NCBI GenBank assembly: GCA_964604825.1
Contig: CAZSAL010000005.1
Span: forward strand, 1-64,000
Length of the DNA stretch: 64,000 nt
Reading direction: 5' to 3'
DNA from: CAZSAL01 sp964604825
GTDB taxonomy: Bacteria > Elusimicrobiota > Elusimicrobia > 2-01-FULL-59-12
This document shows positions 15,051 to 22,865 of this stretch, piece by piece. Each line of letters begins with the position of its first letter. The first letter of the stretch is position 1. Position numbers and translations under genes: made by a program. The notes beneath the pieces were generated by a model. It searched no databases and was not told the origin of the DNA. It worked only from the letters and a program-made list of their open reading frames with translations.

Positions 15051-15914
15051 CTATCCGCCGGGATGACGACACAAAGCCTCCACAGCTGTCTGCCGGGGTG
15101 TGATCCACTCGACGCCGGGGCTCCAGCGGGCTTCGACCATACGCTGGAACCCGGCGCGGAAAAATTCATTCTCAAGTACGCCGCCCGCCCAGCTTACGGT
15201 CAGGGTTCCCTTCCAGCGCAGTCGCCGGGCGGTTTTGGTGACGAGACTGGCCAGTTCGGCGCGCGCCTTTGTAACTATAACCAGCGCCCGCGGGTCTCTG
15301 CGCGCTTTGCGAATAACTGTGGGCGCCAGAGCCGCGATCTGACGGACCGTGCTCCCCTTTGGCAAAGGGATGGGGCCCTTTTTCAGCCATTCCTTACCGA
15401 TCCAGTAGCCTGAGCCTTCATCGCCTTTTTCCGGACCGAGCCCACCGGCGCGCTTAAAGGAGTTCCGGTATTTTCCGAGAGCAATGGATCCCGTGCCTGA
15501 TATAACGAGAATCCCCTCACCCGGACGCTTCGCGTCCGGCCTCTCCCCAGACGGGAGAGGCGACTTGGTTTTTCTCCCTCTCACTTCTGGGGAGAGGGGT
15601 GGGGTGAGGGTTCCGAACGCGGCCAGCCGGGCCGCTTCCACATCCGACATCACAATGACACGGGATGCCAGAGGAGAAAGCGCGCGCTCGAGCGCAAGGC
15701 GTTTTTCCTTCTTCCAGACGCCGCGCGACGCTACGCGCAATTCTTTGGGAGTAATGCCGCGGCTTTTAAAGATGCGGCTAAGCGCGCGCGGCAACTGCTC
15801 GAGATTGGTGGCGGGTTTTCGGAGAGAAAAAATCCTGCGGCCGGTCCTGCCTGCGGCCAGCACGCGCAACCATGTGCCGCCGAGATCTACCGCCACGACA
15901 ATTTGCGAGTTCAT
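15051..15914 (-). CDS. BadF/BadG/BcrA/BcrD-type kinase, probable GlcNAc/MurNAc kinase
   Basis: 287 aa from ATG 15914, which overlaps the nagZ stop (ATGA). The ASKHA phosphate-1 loop is VAVDLGGTWLRVL and the phosphate-2/adenosine segment is LVISGTGSIALG. Position directly after namZ and nagZ suggests it phosphorylates the MurNAc and GlcNAc they release, as clostridial MurK does. Residues 102-134 are a palindromic element inserted in frame between VEAARLAAFG and ILVISGTGS. This is a loop position where homologues carry only a short Gly-rich turn. Substrate is inferred from context. Confidence 0.82.
   Translation of the reverse strand: MNSQIVVAVDLGGTWLRVLAAGRTGRRIFSLRKPATNLEQLPRALSRIFKSRGITPKELRVASRGVWKKEKRLALERALSPLASRVIVMSDVEAARLAAFGTLTPPLSPEVRGRKTKSPLPSGERPDAKRPGEGILVISGTGSIALGKYRNSFKRAGGLGPEKGDEGSGYWIGKEWLKKGPIPLPKGSTVRQIAALAPTVIRKARRDPRALVIVTKARAELASLVTKTARRLRWKGTLTVSWAGGVLENEFFRAGFQRMVEARWSPGVEWITPRQTAVEALCRHPGG
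15513..15609. repeat. In-frame palindromic element (family II) in amino-sugar kinase gene
   Basis: CCCCTCACCCGGACGC at the left pairs with GGGGTGGGGTGAGG at the right. Inner stems are GGACGCTTCGCGTCC and CTCTCCCCAGACGGGAGAG. It adds about 32 codons without a stop. Confidence 0.75.
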
Positions 15915-17509
15915 TTTACGACGAAAAGCTTCCACAGCACGGCGTCGATATCGCAGAGGCGGAAGCCGTAGTTGGTGACGACGGTAGCGCCTTCTTTAAC
16001 GTATTCGGCGTCATAAACGTCGCGAAGCAGGACTACGGCCAGGTTATTTGCCGCGCTTTGCACGGCGTCAAGCAGGCGTTTCTGCGCCGGGAAAAGGTGA
16101 GCGTCATAAATGAAAAGCAAAGTCTGCCCGCTTTTTGAAGAAAGTTCCTGCGCTTCCGAAATTTCCGGATCAGAAGTTTCGATGCTTACGATCTTCACCG
16201 ACGGTTCCAGCCCCAGCGCCCTGCAGCGCCCGGCCAGCAGGGCGGCTTCGCCGGAAAACTCTTTTTCGATCATGATTTTGTCGGATAAATCGTAAAGATG
16301 CGGAAAAATGACGCAGGTGGTTTTTGCCTGCGTCATCCCCGAGGTCGTTGTCGGGGATCCATGAATCAGAATTTCCTTTTTGGATGGGCCCCGGCTGACA
16401 AATTGCCGGGGCGACGGCTCAGAACTAAGCGCTGTCACGGAATGCTCGCAGATTTCCCGCACCAGCGCGCGGGCTTCTTCGTTTTCCTTTTGGACCAAAG
16501 CCGGTTCCGGCAGCGGAGCAAACCGATCCTTTCTTCTGGATTGAAGTTTTTTAATACGGGCGGCGCTTTCTTCAAGATCGCCGTGCTCAAGCCGTTTGCT
16601 CCCGTACGCATCAACCAATGCACGGTAAACCTCTTTCTGCGCTTTCATGTCGTGACAGGACAGGATCATATCGTGACCCGCGTCCGCGGAACGTACCGCG
16701 GCCTCGCCGATCGGGCACAGCTCCCGTACAGCGCCCATCTCCAGATCGTCGGAAAAGATCACGCCTTTGTAGCCGGTTTCATTGCGGAGGAAATCGCGCA
16801 CGAGTTTCCGGGAGAATGTTATCGGAGTTTCCGGCGCCGAATCGAGGTTGGGGTAAAGCGGATGCGAGGTCATGATGCCGTCTACTCCGGCTTTCATGGC
16901 GAGCATGAAGGGCACGAGGTGAATCTTCAGCATTTCCTCCCAGGTTGTGGGAAGAGTCGGCAGGGTCAAATGCGCGTCTACCGGCGCCTGCCCCAACCCG
17001 GGAAAATGTTTGGCGCAGGCGGAAAGGCCTCCGCCCTGCATGCCGGAAATGCGCGCGGCGCCCATCCGCGCCACGAGATCGGCATCCCTGCCGTAGGCGC
17101 GGATGCCGATATTCGGGCTGAAAGTTTCGGTAAGCACGTCCAGCACCGGAGCGAAGTTCACGTCGATGCCAAGACGCCGCAGCTCGCGGGCCTCAAACTC
17201 CCCCTGGCTGCGGGCATAAGCCGTGTTCCCGGTAATGCCGAACGCCTGACTGGAAGGAAAAACCGTGACTCCGCCTCCGAACATGATCACGCGGCCGCCT
17301 TCGTGGTCGCAGCAGACGAGCAGCCTGCGCTCGAGCGCGTTTTCCAGGTCATTGATAAGTTTGCGGATTTGATCGGGAGATTCGAAGTTGATGCGGTAGA
17401 GAATCAGCCCGCCGCAGTGCGTTTCCTGAAAATGCCGGACGATCTCCGGAGTAATTTTCGTTCCGGGGATGCCGAAAACCAGACGGGAACCGATGAGTTG
17501 TTCAATCAT
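15911..17509 (-). CDS. nagZ: Glycoside hydrolase family 3 beta-N-acetylhexosaminidase (NagZ-like)
   Basis: 532 aa from ATG 17509, overlapping the namZ stop by 8 nt. NagZ removes terminal GlcNAc from peptidoglycan fragments. Motifs are LLVCCDHEGGRV, AKHFPGLG followed by PVDAHLTLP (the Asp-His acid/base pair), and the nucleophile Asp in GYKGVIFSDDLEMGA. No signal peptide is seen, so it is probably cytoplasmic. The C-terminal extension (about residues 345-532) is not part of the catalytic barrel. It contains a palindromic insertion (residues 363-393). Two-domain GH3 enzymes of this length exist. Confidence 0.88.
   Translation of the reverse strand: MIEQLIGSRLVFGIPGTKITPEIVRHFQETHCGGLILYRINFESPDQIRKLINDLENALERRLLVCCDHEGGRVIMFGGGVTVFPSSQAFGITGNTAYARSQGEFEARELRRLGIDVNFAPVLDVLTETFSPNIGIRAYGRDADLVARMGAARISGMQGGGLSACAKHFPGLGQAPVDAHLTLPTLPTTWEEMLKIHLVPFMLAMKAGVDGIMTSHPLYPNLDSAPETPITFSRKLVRDFLRNETGYKGVIFSDDLEMGAVRELCPIGEAAVRSADAGHDMILSCHDMKAQKEVYRALVDAYGSKRLEHGDLEESAARIKKLQSRRKDRFAPLPEPALVQKENEEARALVREICEHSVTALSSEPSPRQFVSRGPSKKEILIHGSPTTTSGMTQAKTTCVIFPHLYDLSDKIMIEKEFSGEAALLAGRCRALGLEPSVKIVSIETSDPEISEAQELSSKSGQTLLFIYDAHLFPAQKRLLDAVQSAANNLAVVLLRDVYDAEYVKEGATVVTNYGFRLCDIDAVLWKLFVVK
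16331..16421. repeat. In-frame palindromic element (family I) in nagZ
   Basis: CGTCATCCCCGAGGTCGTTG and TCGGGGATCCATGA are followed by GGATGGGCCCCGG and CCGGGGCGACG, giving two nested stems. It reads through without a stop in the nagZ frame. Confidence 0.75.
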
Positions 17510-18671
17510 ACAGCAGATACTGCTTCCGTTCTTTCGCGAATGCCGCCAGGCCTTTTTGCCAGCCGCGTTCCAGATCGCCGAGGCGCCCGCCAAGTTTGAT
17601 CGTTCTGCGGATCCTGTCGGTCCCGCAAAGAATATCAAATGGAAGTTTTCTTTGCTCGAATTCATACGGCGGATTGCGCCAGGCGAACAGCCGTGGGTAG
17701 AGATCATAAATCCGCGCAATGACTTTCAGCCCGGTGAGGAAAGGCTTGAAGATCCTCCGGTCGCGCACGTGTAGCTGCACGCCGCCGCAGGGTTCGTCCC
17801 TGTATTTGTGGAAGGTGGGCTGAAACCGGCAGGAGCGGAACGTCACTCCGGGAATCTTTTCGGAATTCAAAAGGCGCGCGAGCGAATCGGGATTGACGAA
17901 AGGCGCGCCGATGATCTCGAAGGGGCGCGTGGTGCCGCGTCCCTCGGAGAGGTTGGTGCCTTCGATCAGGCACATGCCGGGATAAACAAAGGCCGTGTCC
18001 ACGGTGGGCATGTTCGGGGAAGGCATCACCCAGGGCAGCCCCGTTTCTTCGAACGCCATCCGGCGTTTCCAGCCGGACATGCGGATTACTTCCAGATCGG
18101 CGCCGATGCGTAAGGAGCCGTTCAGCCAGAGCGCGAGTTCTCCGATCGTCAGGCCGTGCCGCACGGGAACCGGATAAAGTCCGACGAAGGAGGCGAAACG
18201 CGGGTCAAGCAGGGGGCCTTCCATTTCAACGCCGCCGAGGGGGTTCGGCCTGTCCAGGACGACGAATTTTTTCCCGTACCTGGCGCAGGCCTGCATGGCG
18301 AGAGCCATGGTCCACACAAAAGTGTAATACCGGGACCCTGCGTCCTGCAGGTCGCAGATCATCGCGTCGATATTCAGAAGGCTTTGCCGCTGCGGGCCGC
18401 GCCTCTCTCCGTACAGGCTGAACACCGGCACGCCGTATACCGGATGCTTGGCTCCGGAAATTGCGATCTGGTCCTGCGCCATGCCCCAGAAGCCGTGCTC
18501 GGGCGCGAAAAGCGCGGTCAGCTGTACGTCCCGCGCCTTCAAAAGGTCTATGGCATGGCGCAGGCGGCTGTCGACGGAAGCCTGATGGCAGAGAATGCCC
18601 AGGCGCATTTTCGCAAAACGCCGCAGGTGTTTTTCCAGCAGCAGATCCAGTCCGGATTTTACGTATGGCAT
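17502..18671 (-). CDS. namZ: DUF1343 exo-beta-N-acetylmuramidase (NamZ-like), no signal peptide
   Basis: 389 aa. DUF1343/NamZ enzymes (GH171) release MurNAc from the non-reducing end of peptidoglycan chains. Conserved blocks are LGILCHQASVD, FAPEHGFWG, VFSLYGERRGP, CDLQDAGSRYYTFVWTM, VVLDRPNPLGG, and a Tyr/Pro-rich IPVRHG-like segment. There is no leader peptide, unlike the paralogue at 31590-32798, so it probably acts in the cytoplasm on imported muropeptides. It is the first gene of the namZ-nagZ-kinase operon. TATGAT lies 6 nt before the ATG, with no Shine-Dalgarno. Confidence 0.88.
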   Translation of the reverse strand: MPYVKSGLDLLLEKHLRRFAKMRLGILCHQASVDSRLRHAIDLLKARDVQLTALFAPEHGFWGMAQDQIAISGAKHPVYGVPVFSLYGERRGPQRQSLLNIDAMICDLQDAGSRYYTFVWTMALAMQACARYGKKFVVLDRPNPLGGVEMEGPLLDPRFASFVGLYPVPVRHGLTIGELALWLNGSLRIGADLEVIRMSGWKRRMAFEETGLPWVMPSPNMPTVDTAFVYPGMCLIEGTNLSEGRGTTRPFEIIGAPFVNPDSLARLLNSEKIPGVTFRSCRFQPTFHKYRDEPCGGVQLHVRDRRIFKPFLTGLKVIARIYDLYPRLFAWRNPPYEFEQRKLPFDILCGTDRIRRTIKLGGRLGDLERGWQKGLAAFAKERKQYLLYD

Positions 18672-18677
18672 ATCTTT

Positions 18678-18683
18678 ATCATA
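18678..18683 (-). promoter_or_regulatory. -10 element giving leaderless namZ mRNA
   Basis: TATGAT on the minus strand, 6 nt before ATG 18671. No clear -35 hexamer was found. Confidence 0.45.
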
Positions 18684-18749
18684 TCAACCCCGATTTCGAA
18701 TTGACAAAAACACTCTTGTCGGCTGAGTCTATTGGACGTCATCACTTGG

Positions 18750-18755
18750 TATACT
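18750..18755 (+). promoter_or_regulatory. Extended -10 element before MNT gene
   Basis: TATACT preceded by TGG forms an extended -10. It ends 7 nt before ATG 18763, so the transcript would begin at or next to the start codon. Confidence 0.5.
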
Positions 18756-18762
18756 CTTTTCG

Positions 18763-19083
18763 ATGCGGACTCAGGATATTGAAACTGTGATTCGGCAGAC
18801 ACTCCGCCGGCATATCGACTGGGATAAGACGTATGTATTCGTTTTCGGGTCCCGAGCATCCGGAGAAGCGCGATCGGCTTCTGATTATGATATCGGATTA
18901 TATCAGGGTGAAAAGATCCCGCTCTCAACGCTTTCGAAAATCAAGAAAGAATTGGAAGATTCCCGGATTCCCGTAACAGTCGATGTCGTCGATTTCTCAA
19001 GAGCCGACGCCGAATTCAAAAAAATCGCCCTGAAGGAGATCGCTTTATGGTCAATTCCAAAGACCGGTTTGAAGCTGATTTAA
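18763..19083 (+). CDS. Minimal nucleotidyltransferase (MNT) domain protein
   Basis: 106 aa. The nucleotidyltransferase motif is complete: FGSRASGEARSASDYDIGL, that is G-S followed by D-x-D. In MntA/HepT modules the MNT partner adds AMP to a HEPN toxin and so neutralises it. The HEPN-like gene overlaps it by 37 nt, the standard arrangement (HI0073/HI0074 type). Whether this pair is a toxin-antitoxin or a housekeeping pair cannot be decided from sequence. Confidence 0.88.
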   Translation: MRTQDIETVIRQTLRRHIDWDKTYVFVFGSRASGEARSASDYDIGLYQGEKIPLSTLSKIKKELEDSRIPVTVDVVDFSRADAEFKKIALKEIALWSIPKTGLKLI

Positions 19084-19439
19084 AACGGCTGGCCCGGGCC
19101 CAGGAGACTCTTGTTGAAGCCCTGAAGCAGCCGAAGAATTCTTTCATCCGGGATGCGGTGGTGAAGCGGTTCGAATACACGTTCGAAATTTCCTGGAAAA
19201 CCGTCAAGGCCGCCTGCGATTATCTGGGGTTTGACTGCAAAAGTCCCCGGGAGGCCATCCGGACCGCATTCAAACAGGGATGGATCAAAGAAACCGAAGG
19301 CTGGTTTGAGATGCTCGACGCCCGCAATTTAACGTCCCATACCTATGAAGAAGAAATCGCCGAAGACGTCTACAACCATGCGGCGAAATTTCCCGCCCTG
19401 ATTCATCCTCTGATCGAGTCTTTGAAGACAATCAAATAA
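19047..19439 (+). CDS. HEPN-fold nucleotidyltransferase substrate-binding protein (HI0074 family)
   Basis: 130 aa. The HI0074 pattern is clear: RFEYTFEISWKTVKAACDYLG, SPREAIRTAFKQGWI, and MLDARNLTSHTYEEEIA, with the conserved Arg-Asn-x-x-[ST]-His segment of this HEPN subgroup. It forms complexes with MNT proteins. Start ATG 19047 lies inside the MNT gene. A hairpin followed by a T-rich tract ends the operon at 19459-19481. Confidence 0.88.
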   Translation: MVNSKDRFEADLKRLARAQETLVEALKQPKNSFIRDAVVKRFEYTFEISWKTVKAACDYLGFDCKSPREAIRTAFKQGWIKETEGWFEMLDARNLTSHTYEEEIAEDVYNHAAKFPALIHPLIESLKTIK

Positions 19440-19458
19440 AAATCTATTGCTGTCGAGG

Positions 19459-19481
19459 CCCAGGAAAAACCTGGGTATTTT
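19459..19481 (+). terminator. Probable rho-independent terminator of MNT/HEPN operon
   Basis: CCCAGG and CCTGGG pair around an AAAAA loop, followed by TATTTT. It begins 19 nt after the HEPN gene stop. Confidence 0.6.
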
Positions 19482-19540
19482 GGCCAGGATTTTTGCCCTA
19501 TCGCTCCATGGTATTACCGTCGATCATCCCTTAAACTTTA

Positions 19541-19586
19541 GGAACGCGCGCGCCTGCCCGCATCTGCGGGCGCCCGCGCGCGTCCT
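19541..19586 (+). promoter_or_regulatory. GC-rich hairpin leader directly before exported protein 1
   Basis: GGAACGCGCGCGC and GCGCGCGTCC flank an inner stem (TGCCCGCATCTGCGGGC). The right arm ends three bases before the ATG. An equivalent hairpin precedes the related gene at 61811, with the shared string GCGCGCGTNCTATG. It could hide the start site in mRNA or bind a regulator. Confidence 0.55.
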
Positions 19587-22500
19587 ATGAATTCAACCAA
19601 GAACATAAAGAGATTTGTCGGCCTGATGCTAGCGGCGGCGCTTGCCGTGCAGTCAACGGCAACTTCGGCACGTGAAGCGTCGTTCGTGAAGCGTGAAGCG
19701 AATGGCGAAGTTTACGCTTCACGTTCGTTGCCGTTCAACACGCAGGCGCTCGCCCCCGCGGCGCAGTTTGAGAGACGTCCTTTTGGAACTCTGCAACTCC
19801 GGCACGATTTTTCTCTTTGCCTGATCGGGTTTGGACTGACTGGCGCGGCATTTGCCTGCGGGCATCCTCAGACGGGCGCATATCTGGGCGTTCTGACTGC
19901 GGTTCTGGGAGGGTTAATGCTGCCCGAGCAGGAGCGGAAAAATAGACTCGAACTGGCGGATATCCTGCCGGCGGGATTTATTGAAAATCCGCTGAAATCC
20001 CTCCAGCGGTTCTTGGAACAAAGGGAACCGGACTCAAGAGCCCTGATCGCAATGCTTCACGTCGTTTATGGTTTCGTGTACAGCAACCCCGGCTGGTTCC
20101 GCGACGAAGAGATTCTGGCCGTTCGCGCCGCGATCGAGCGTCCTGCCGCCGAGTTGGGCGCGCGACAGTTCGCTTATCTTACGCTGCATGCGCTGGCATG
20201 CCGGGGACAACCGCTTGCGCTCCAGGTAGTTCAGGCGCTGGAACATCATCCCGCCTGTACGTGGGCCCGGGCCGCCCTGCTCCAGATCGGAAAACCGGAA
20301 GAATTCCTGCCGGGACATTTTCCTCCGTTGACGCATTCGCTTTTTATTAATGATATTGAAACGGCGCAGAAGCCTTTGGCGGATTCACTGAACGCTTTTG
20401 TCAGGGAGGAATCCATCCGCAGGAGTGGGCAGGTTTCTATCCCACGTTTGGGCGCAGTTTTCACGCAGCGTACGGTACTTGATCCTGTCGCCCATGATCC
20501 TTTTCATGTTGTTCTGATGGGAGGTAAACTGGGGTTTTGCGTCTGGAGCCAGATTAACTGTCTCATGAAACAGGTCGCACGCAGGCCGGAGGGATCAGAA
20601 ACACTTGTGACTGTGCCGCTCGGCGCCGTTTTGATGCATGAAGAACAAATTCTTGATGTCACAAAACAGGGATTTGCATCCGCCATGGCGATCCTGTCGG
20701 ATCATTGTTTGATGAGTGGGTTCGGTATGTTTGATGGGAATTATAGCAATCTATGGGCGCTGCCGTGGAGCATAGAACCGGCGGTAAAACTGGTTGTAGC
20801 CGAGAACGGGCGGATCCTGCGCGTGTTGAACCCGGGCGGCACGCGCGAGATGGTGCTTAACTTCGTCTCGGACGAAGCGCTCCTGTGGAAGATGCTGGGC
20901 CGGGATGTGGCGGACGTTTCGCTGACAGAAGTCGCCGATCCGACGGGCATGAGCGAGCGGAGGGTTACGATGTCGGGGCGCATCGAATTGAAGCGCGGGC
21001 CGGACACTCGTGGTTCACTTGATTTCACCTACGATTCTCTCGGGCAGATCCGCGAGTTGAAGATCGCCTGGCGGGGCGACGCGGAATCCATCCATGAAGC
21101 GATATCGCTGTCTGAAGGCCGGACGCTGCATATCGACTGCGATCCCGATCAGGCTCCGGTCATCCGGCTGGAATCGCCGGGCGATATCCCCTGGATCTTC
21201 AGCGGCTACGACATTGTTGAAACGTTCCCGGATAAACAACCGGAACGTTCCTACGTCACGGTCTCGCACTTCACGTCGCCCGACGGCCGCGTCATCCCCG
21301 CGCTGGAATCGTTTGACCATGACGAAATGGTGCCTTTCGTCGAGATGCTGAGCCTGCCTGCGGAAGATACCTCGGTGGTTTCCTTTGACGAGCATCCGGA
21401 TGATTCCGCCCATCCATTTCATCGCGTGGAGTACGACGAGACAAGCTGGCTCGCCTTTTTGAAAAACAAATTTATTTCATGGCGCGTCTGGGTGAAATCA
21501 TCCGGCAGCACCCGGAAAAATCAATGGGGGAACGTGATTGATCAGGAGCTGGACGGCCCGCATGAGCTTCAGTTTCATTATCCCCGGAATATTGTTACTT
21601 ACGATGCGGATTATTTTTCGTTTGAGTGCCGTGATGAACCTGAGGCAAGAAACCCCGCGCATGTGATTCGCGGGTTGGGAACGGACATCGCAGCGGTGCT
21701 GAAACGGGAAGGGGTCGAGCATATCAGCGCGGTCAATTTGACCCGTTCCGCTTTCGGGCGCGAGGATTATTCGCCGCGCGAGCAGAGCACATTTATCGCG
21801 AACACGCTCGTCAGCGAACATGCTGCGCTGTTCGGCGAGGTGGCCTTACGCAAAATTCCCGGCATCCGGCTCGAACCGGAGCCTTACCGGCGCCGTCAGG
21901 AGATGTTCGGCATAAACGAGCCCTGGTGGCCGCAGCCGGGCGCTGGAACTGCCGGGGCAGGCATCGGTTCTCCGGAAACGCCCATCTTTACGCTTCTGCC
22001 GACGGAAAAACTCGTCAGTGTCGGAGGAGTTGTCCAAATAGTTTACAGGGTCCGGGATCGCCTCAACCGCACATTCATAGTCAAGGAGCATAAGAACGAT
22101 CCCATTAAGACCGGGGGCCGGTCGCTCTGGAAAACGCAGAACAACCCTGTGCGGGAGATGGCCGGATTCTATCTTGCCCGCGCCTTGAAGGCGAATGTCT
22201 GCGATGTCCTAGTCCCGTCCGAGGCCGAAAGACGATGTCTGGCGCGCCTGATTGGGGCGGAAACGGATGATGTGTATCTGGTCCGATCCTGCCGGGACTA
22301 TAAAGCCGGAGATCCGGCAGTCTGCCAGAAAACCTTCGGTCTGGCGTTGACCCGTGCGCTTGGAGTTTCCTTGTTCCTGCGCCGGTTTGATTTCCACAGG
22401 GGCAATCACGGGTGGATCGAGGATTCGTCCACGGTTATGCATTTTGACTTTGAACAGGGGTTTCATCCGGACAGGGCCGACATGGAGACTTTCACGCGAT

Positions 22501-22865
22501 CGTTCATCGCCAACTATTTTGGGTGGGACGTTAACAGCCTGCCCTGGATAAATGATTTATTGAGCTGGCTGGATCTGCCGGAACTGACGAGGACGCTTGA
22601 GGATATCGAAGCGCTGGATGTCGATGCGCTGCAACGGCAGGTTGGGCCGGTCCTGCCGGGAAGCGAAACGGAGCTGGAAGAAATTTTCAGCTTCATGCGC
22701 GACCGGCAACCGACGATCCGCGCCGATGCGCGGGCTTTCTTTGAGAGTTTGTTTGCGCGCTACGAAGAAATCCCTGACAGGGAGCAGGTGGGAATACTGC
22801 TGAGTAAAATCCTGGGCGCTGTCATTCCATCTGCCGCCAGTTCATCCCTGAAGGCGGCCGCATGA
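19587..22865 (+). CDS. Large exported protein 1 with C-terminal protein-kinase-like domain
   Basis: 1092 aa. Residues 1-28 are a Sec signal peptide (LMLAAALAVQSTATSA). Then come residues coded by a palindromic element (about 26-50) and the motif FNTQALAPAA shared with the proteins at 22862 and 61811. Two hydrophobic stretches lie at about 72-110. Residues 255-440 form a domain shared with the next gene (SIEPAVKLVVAENGRILR, NFVSDEALLWKMLGRD). From about 800, a kinase-like fold is suggested by FIVKEHK (Lys), RRFDFHRGNHGW (catalytic loop like DxHxGN) and MHFDFEQGF (metal-binding Asp). The central part is unrecognised. It overlaps the next gene by ATGA. No known function. Confidence 0.75.
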   Translation: MNSTKNIKRFVGLMLAAALAVQSTATSAREASFVKREANGEVYASRSLPFNTQALAPAAQFERRPFGTLQLRHDFSLCLIGFGLTGAAFACGHPQTGAYLGVLTAVLGGLMLPEQERKNRLELADILPAGFIENPLKSLQRFLEQREPDSRALIAMLHVVYGFVYSNPGWFRDEEILAVRAAIERPAAELGARQFAYLTLHALACRGQPLALQVVQALEHHPACTWARAALLQIGKPEEFLPGHFPPLTHSLFINDIETAQKPLADSLNAFVREESIRRSGQVSIPRLGAVFTQRTVLDPVAHDPFHVVLMGGKLGFCVWSQINCLMKQVARRPEGSETLVTVPLGAVLMHEEQILDVTKQGFASAMAILSDHCLMSGFGMFDGNYSNLWALPWSIEPAVKLVVAENGRILRVLNPGGTREMVLNFVSDEALLWKMLGRDVADVSLTEVADPTGMSERRVTMSGRIELKRGPDTRGSLDFTYDSLGQIRELKIAWRGDAESIHEAISLSEGRTLHIDCDPDQAPVIRLESPGDIPWIFSGYDIVETFPDKQPERSYVTVSHFTSPDGRVIPALESFDHDEMVPFVEMLSLPAEDTSVVSFDEHPDDSAHPFHRVEYDETSWLAFLKNKFISWRVWVKSSGSTRKNQWGNVIDQELDGPHELQFHYPRNIVTYDADYFSFECRDEPEARNPAHVIRGLGTDIAAVLKREGVEHISAVNLTRSAFGREDYSPREQSTFIANTLVSEHAALFGEVALRKIPGIRLEPEPYRRRQEMFGINEPWWPQPGAGTAGAGIGSPETPIFTLLPTEKLVSVGGVVQIVYRVRDRLNRTFIVKEHKNDPIKTGGRSLWKTQNNPVREMAGFYLARALKANVCDVLVPSEAERRCLARLIGAETDDVYLVRSCRDYKAGDPAVCQKTFGLALTRALGVSLFLRRFDFHRGNHGWIEDSSTVMHFDFEQGFHPDRADMETFTRSFIANYFGWDVNSLPWINDLLSWLDLPELTRTLEDIEALDVDALQRQVGPVLPGSETELEEIFSFMRDRQPTIRADARAFFESLFARYEEIPDREQVGILLSKILGAVIPSAASSSLKAAA
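19664..19737. repeat. In-frame palindromic element behind signal peptide of exported protein 1
   Basis: Repeated CGTGAAGCG units on the left (three copies) pair with CGCTTCACG on the right. It codes for about 24 residues between the signal peptide and the QALAP motif. Confidence 0.65.

Noticed and set aside
17704..17973. Minus-strand frame inside namZ in another frame
   Set aside because: Alternative frame of a conserved DUF1343 gene.
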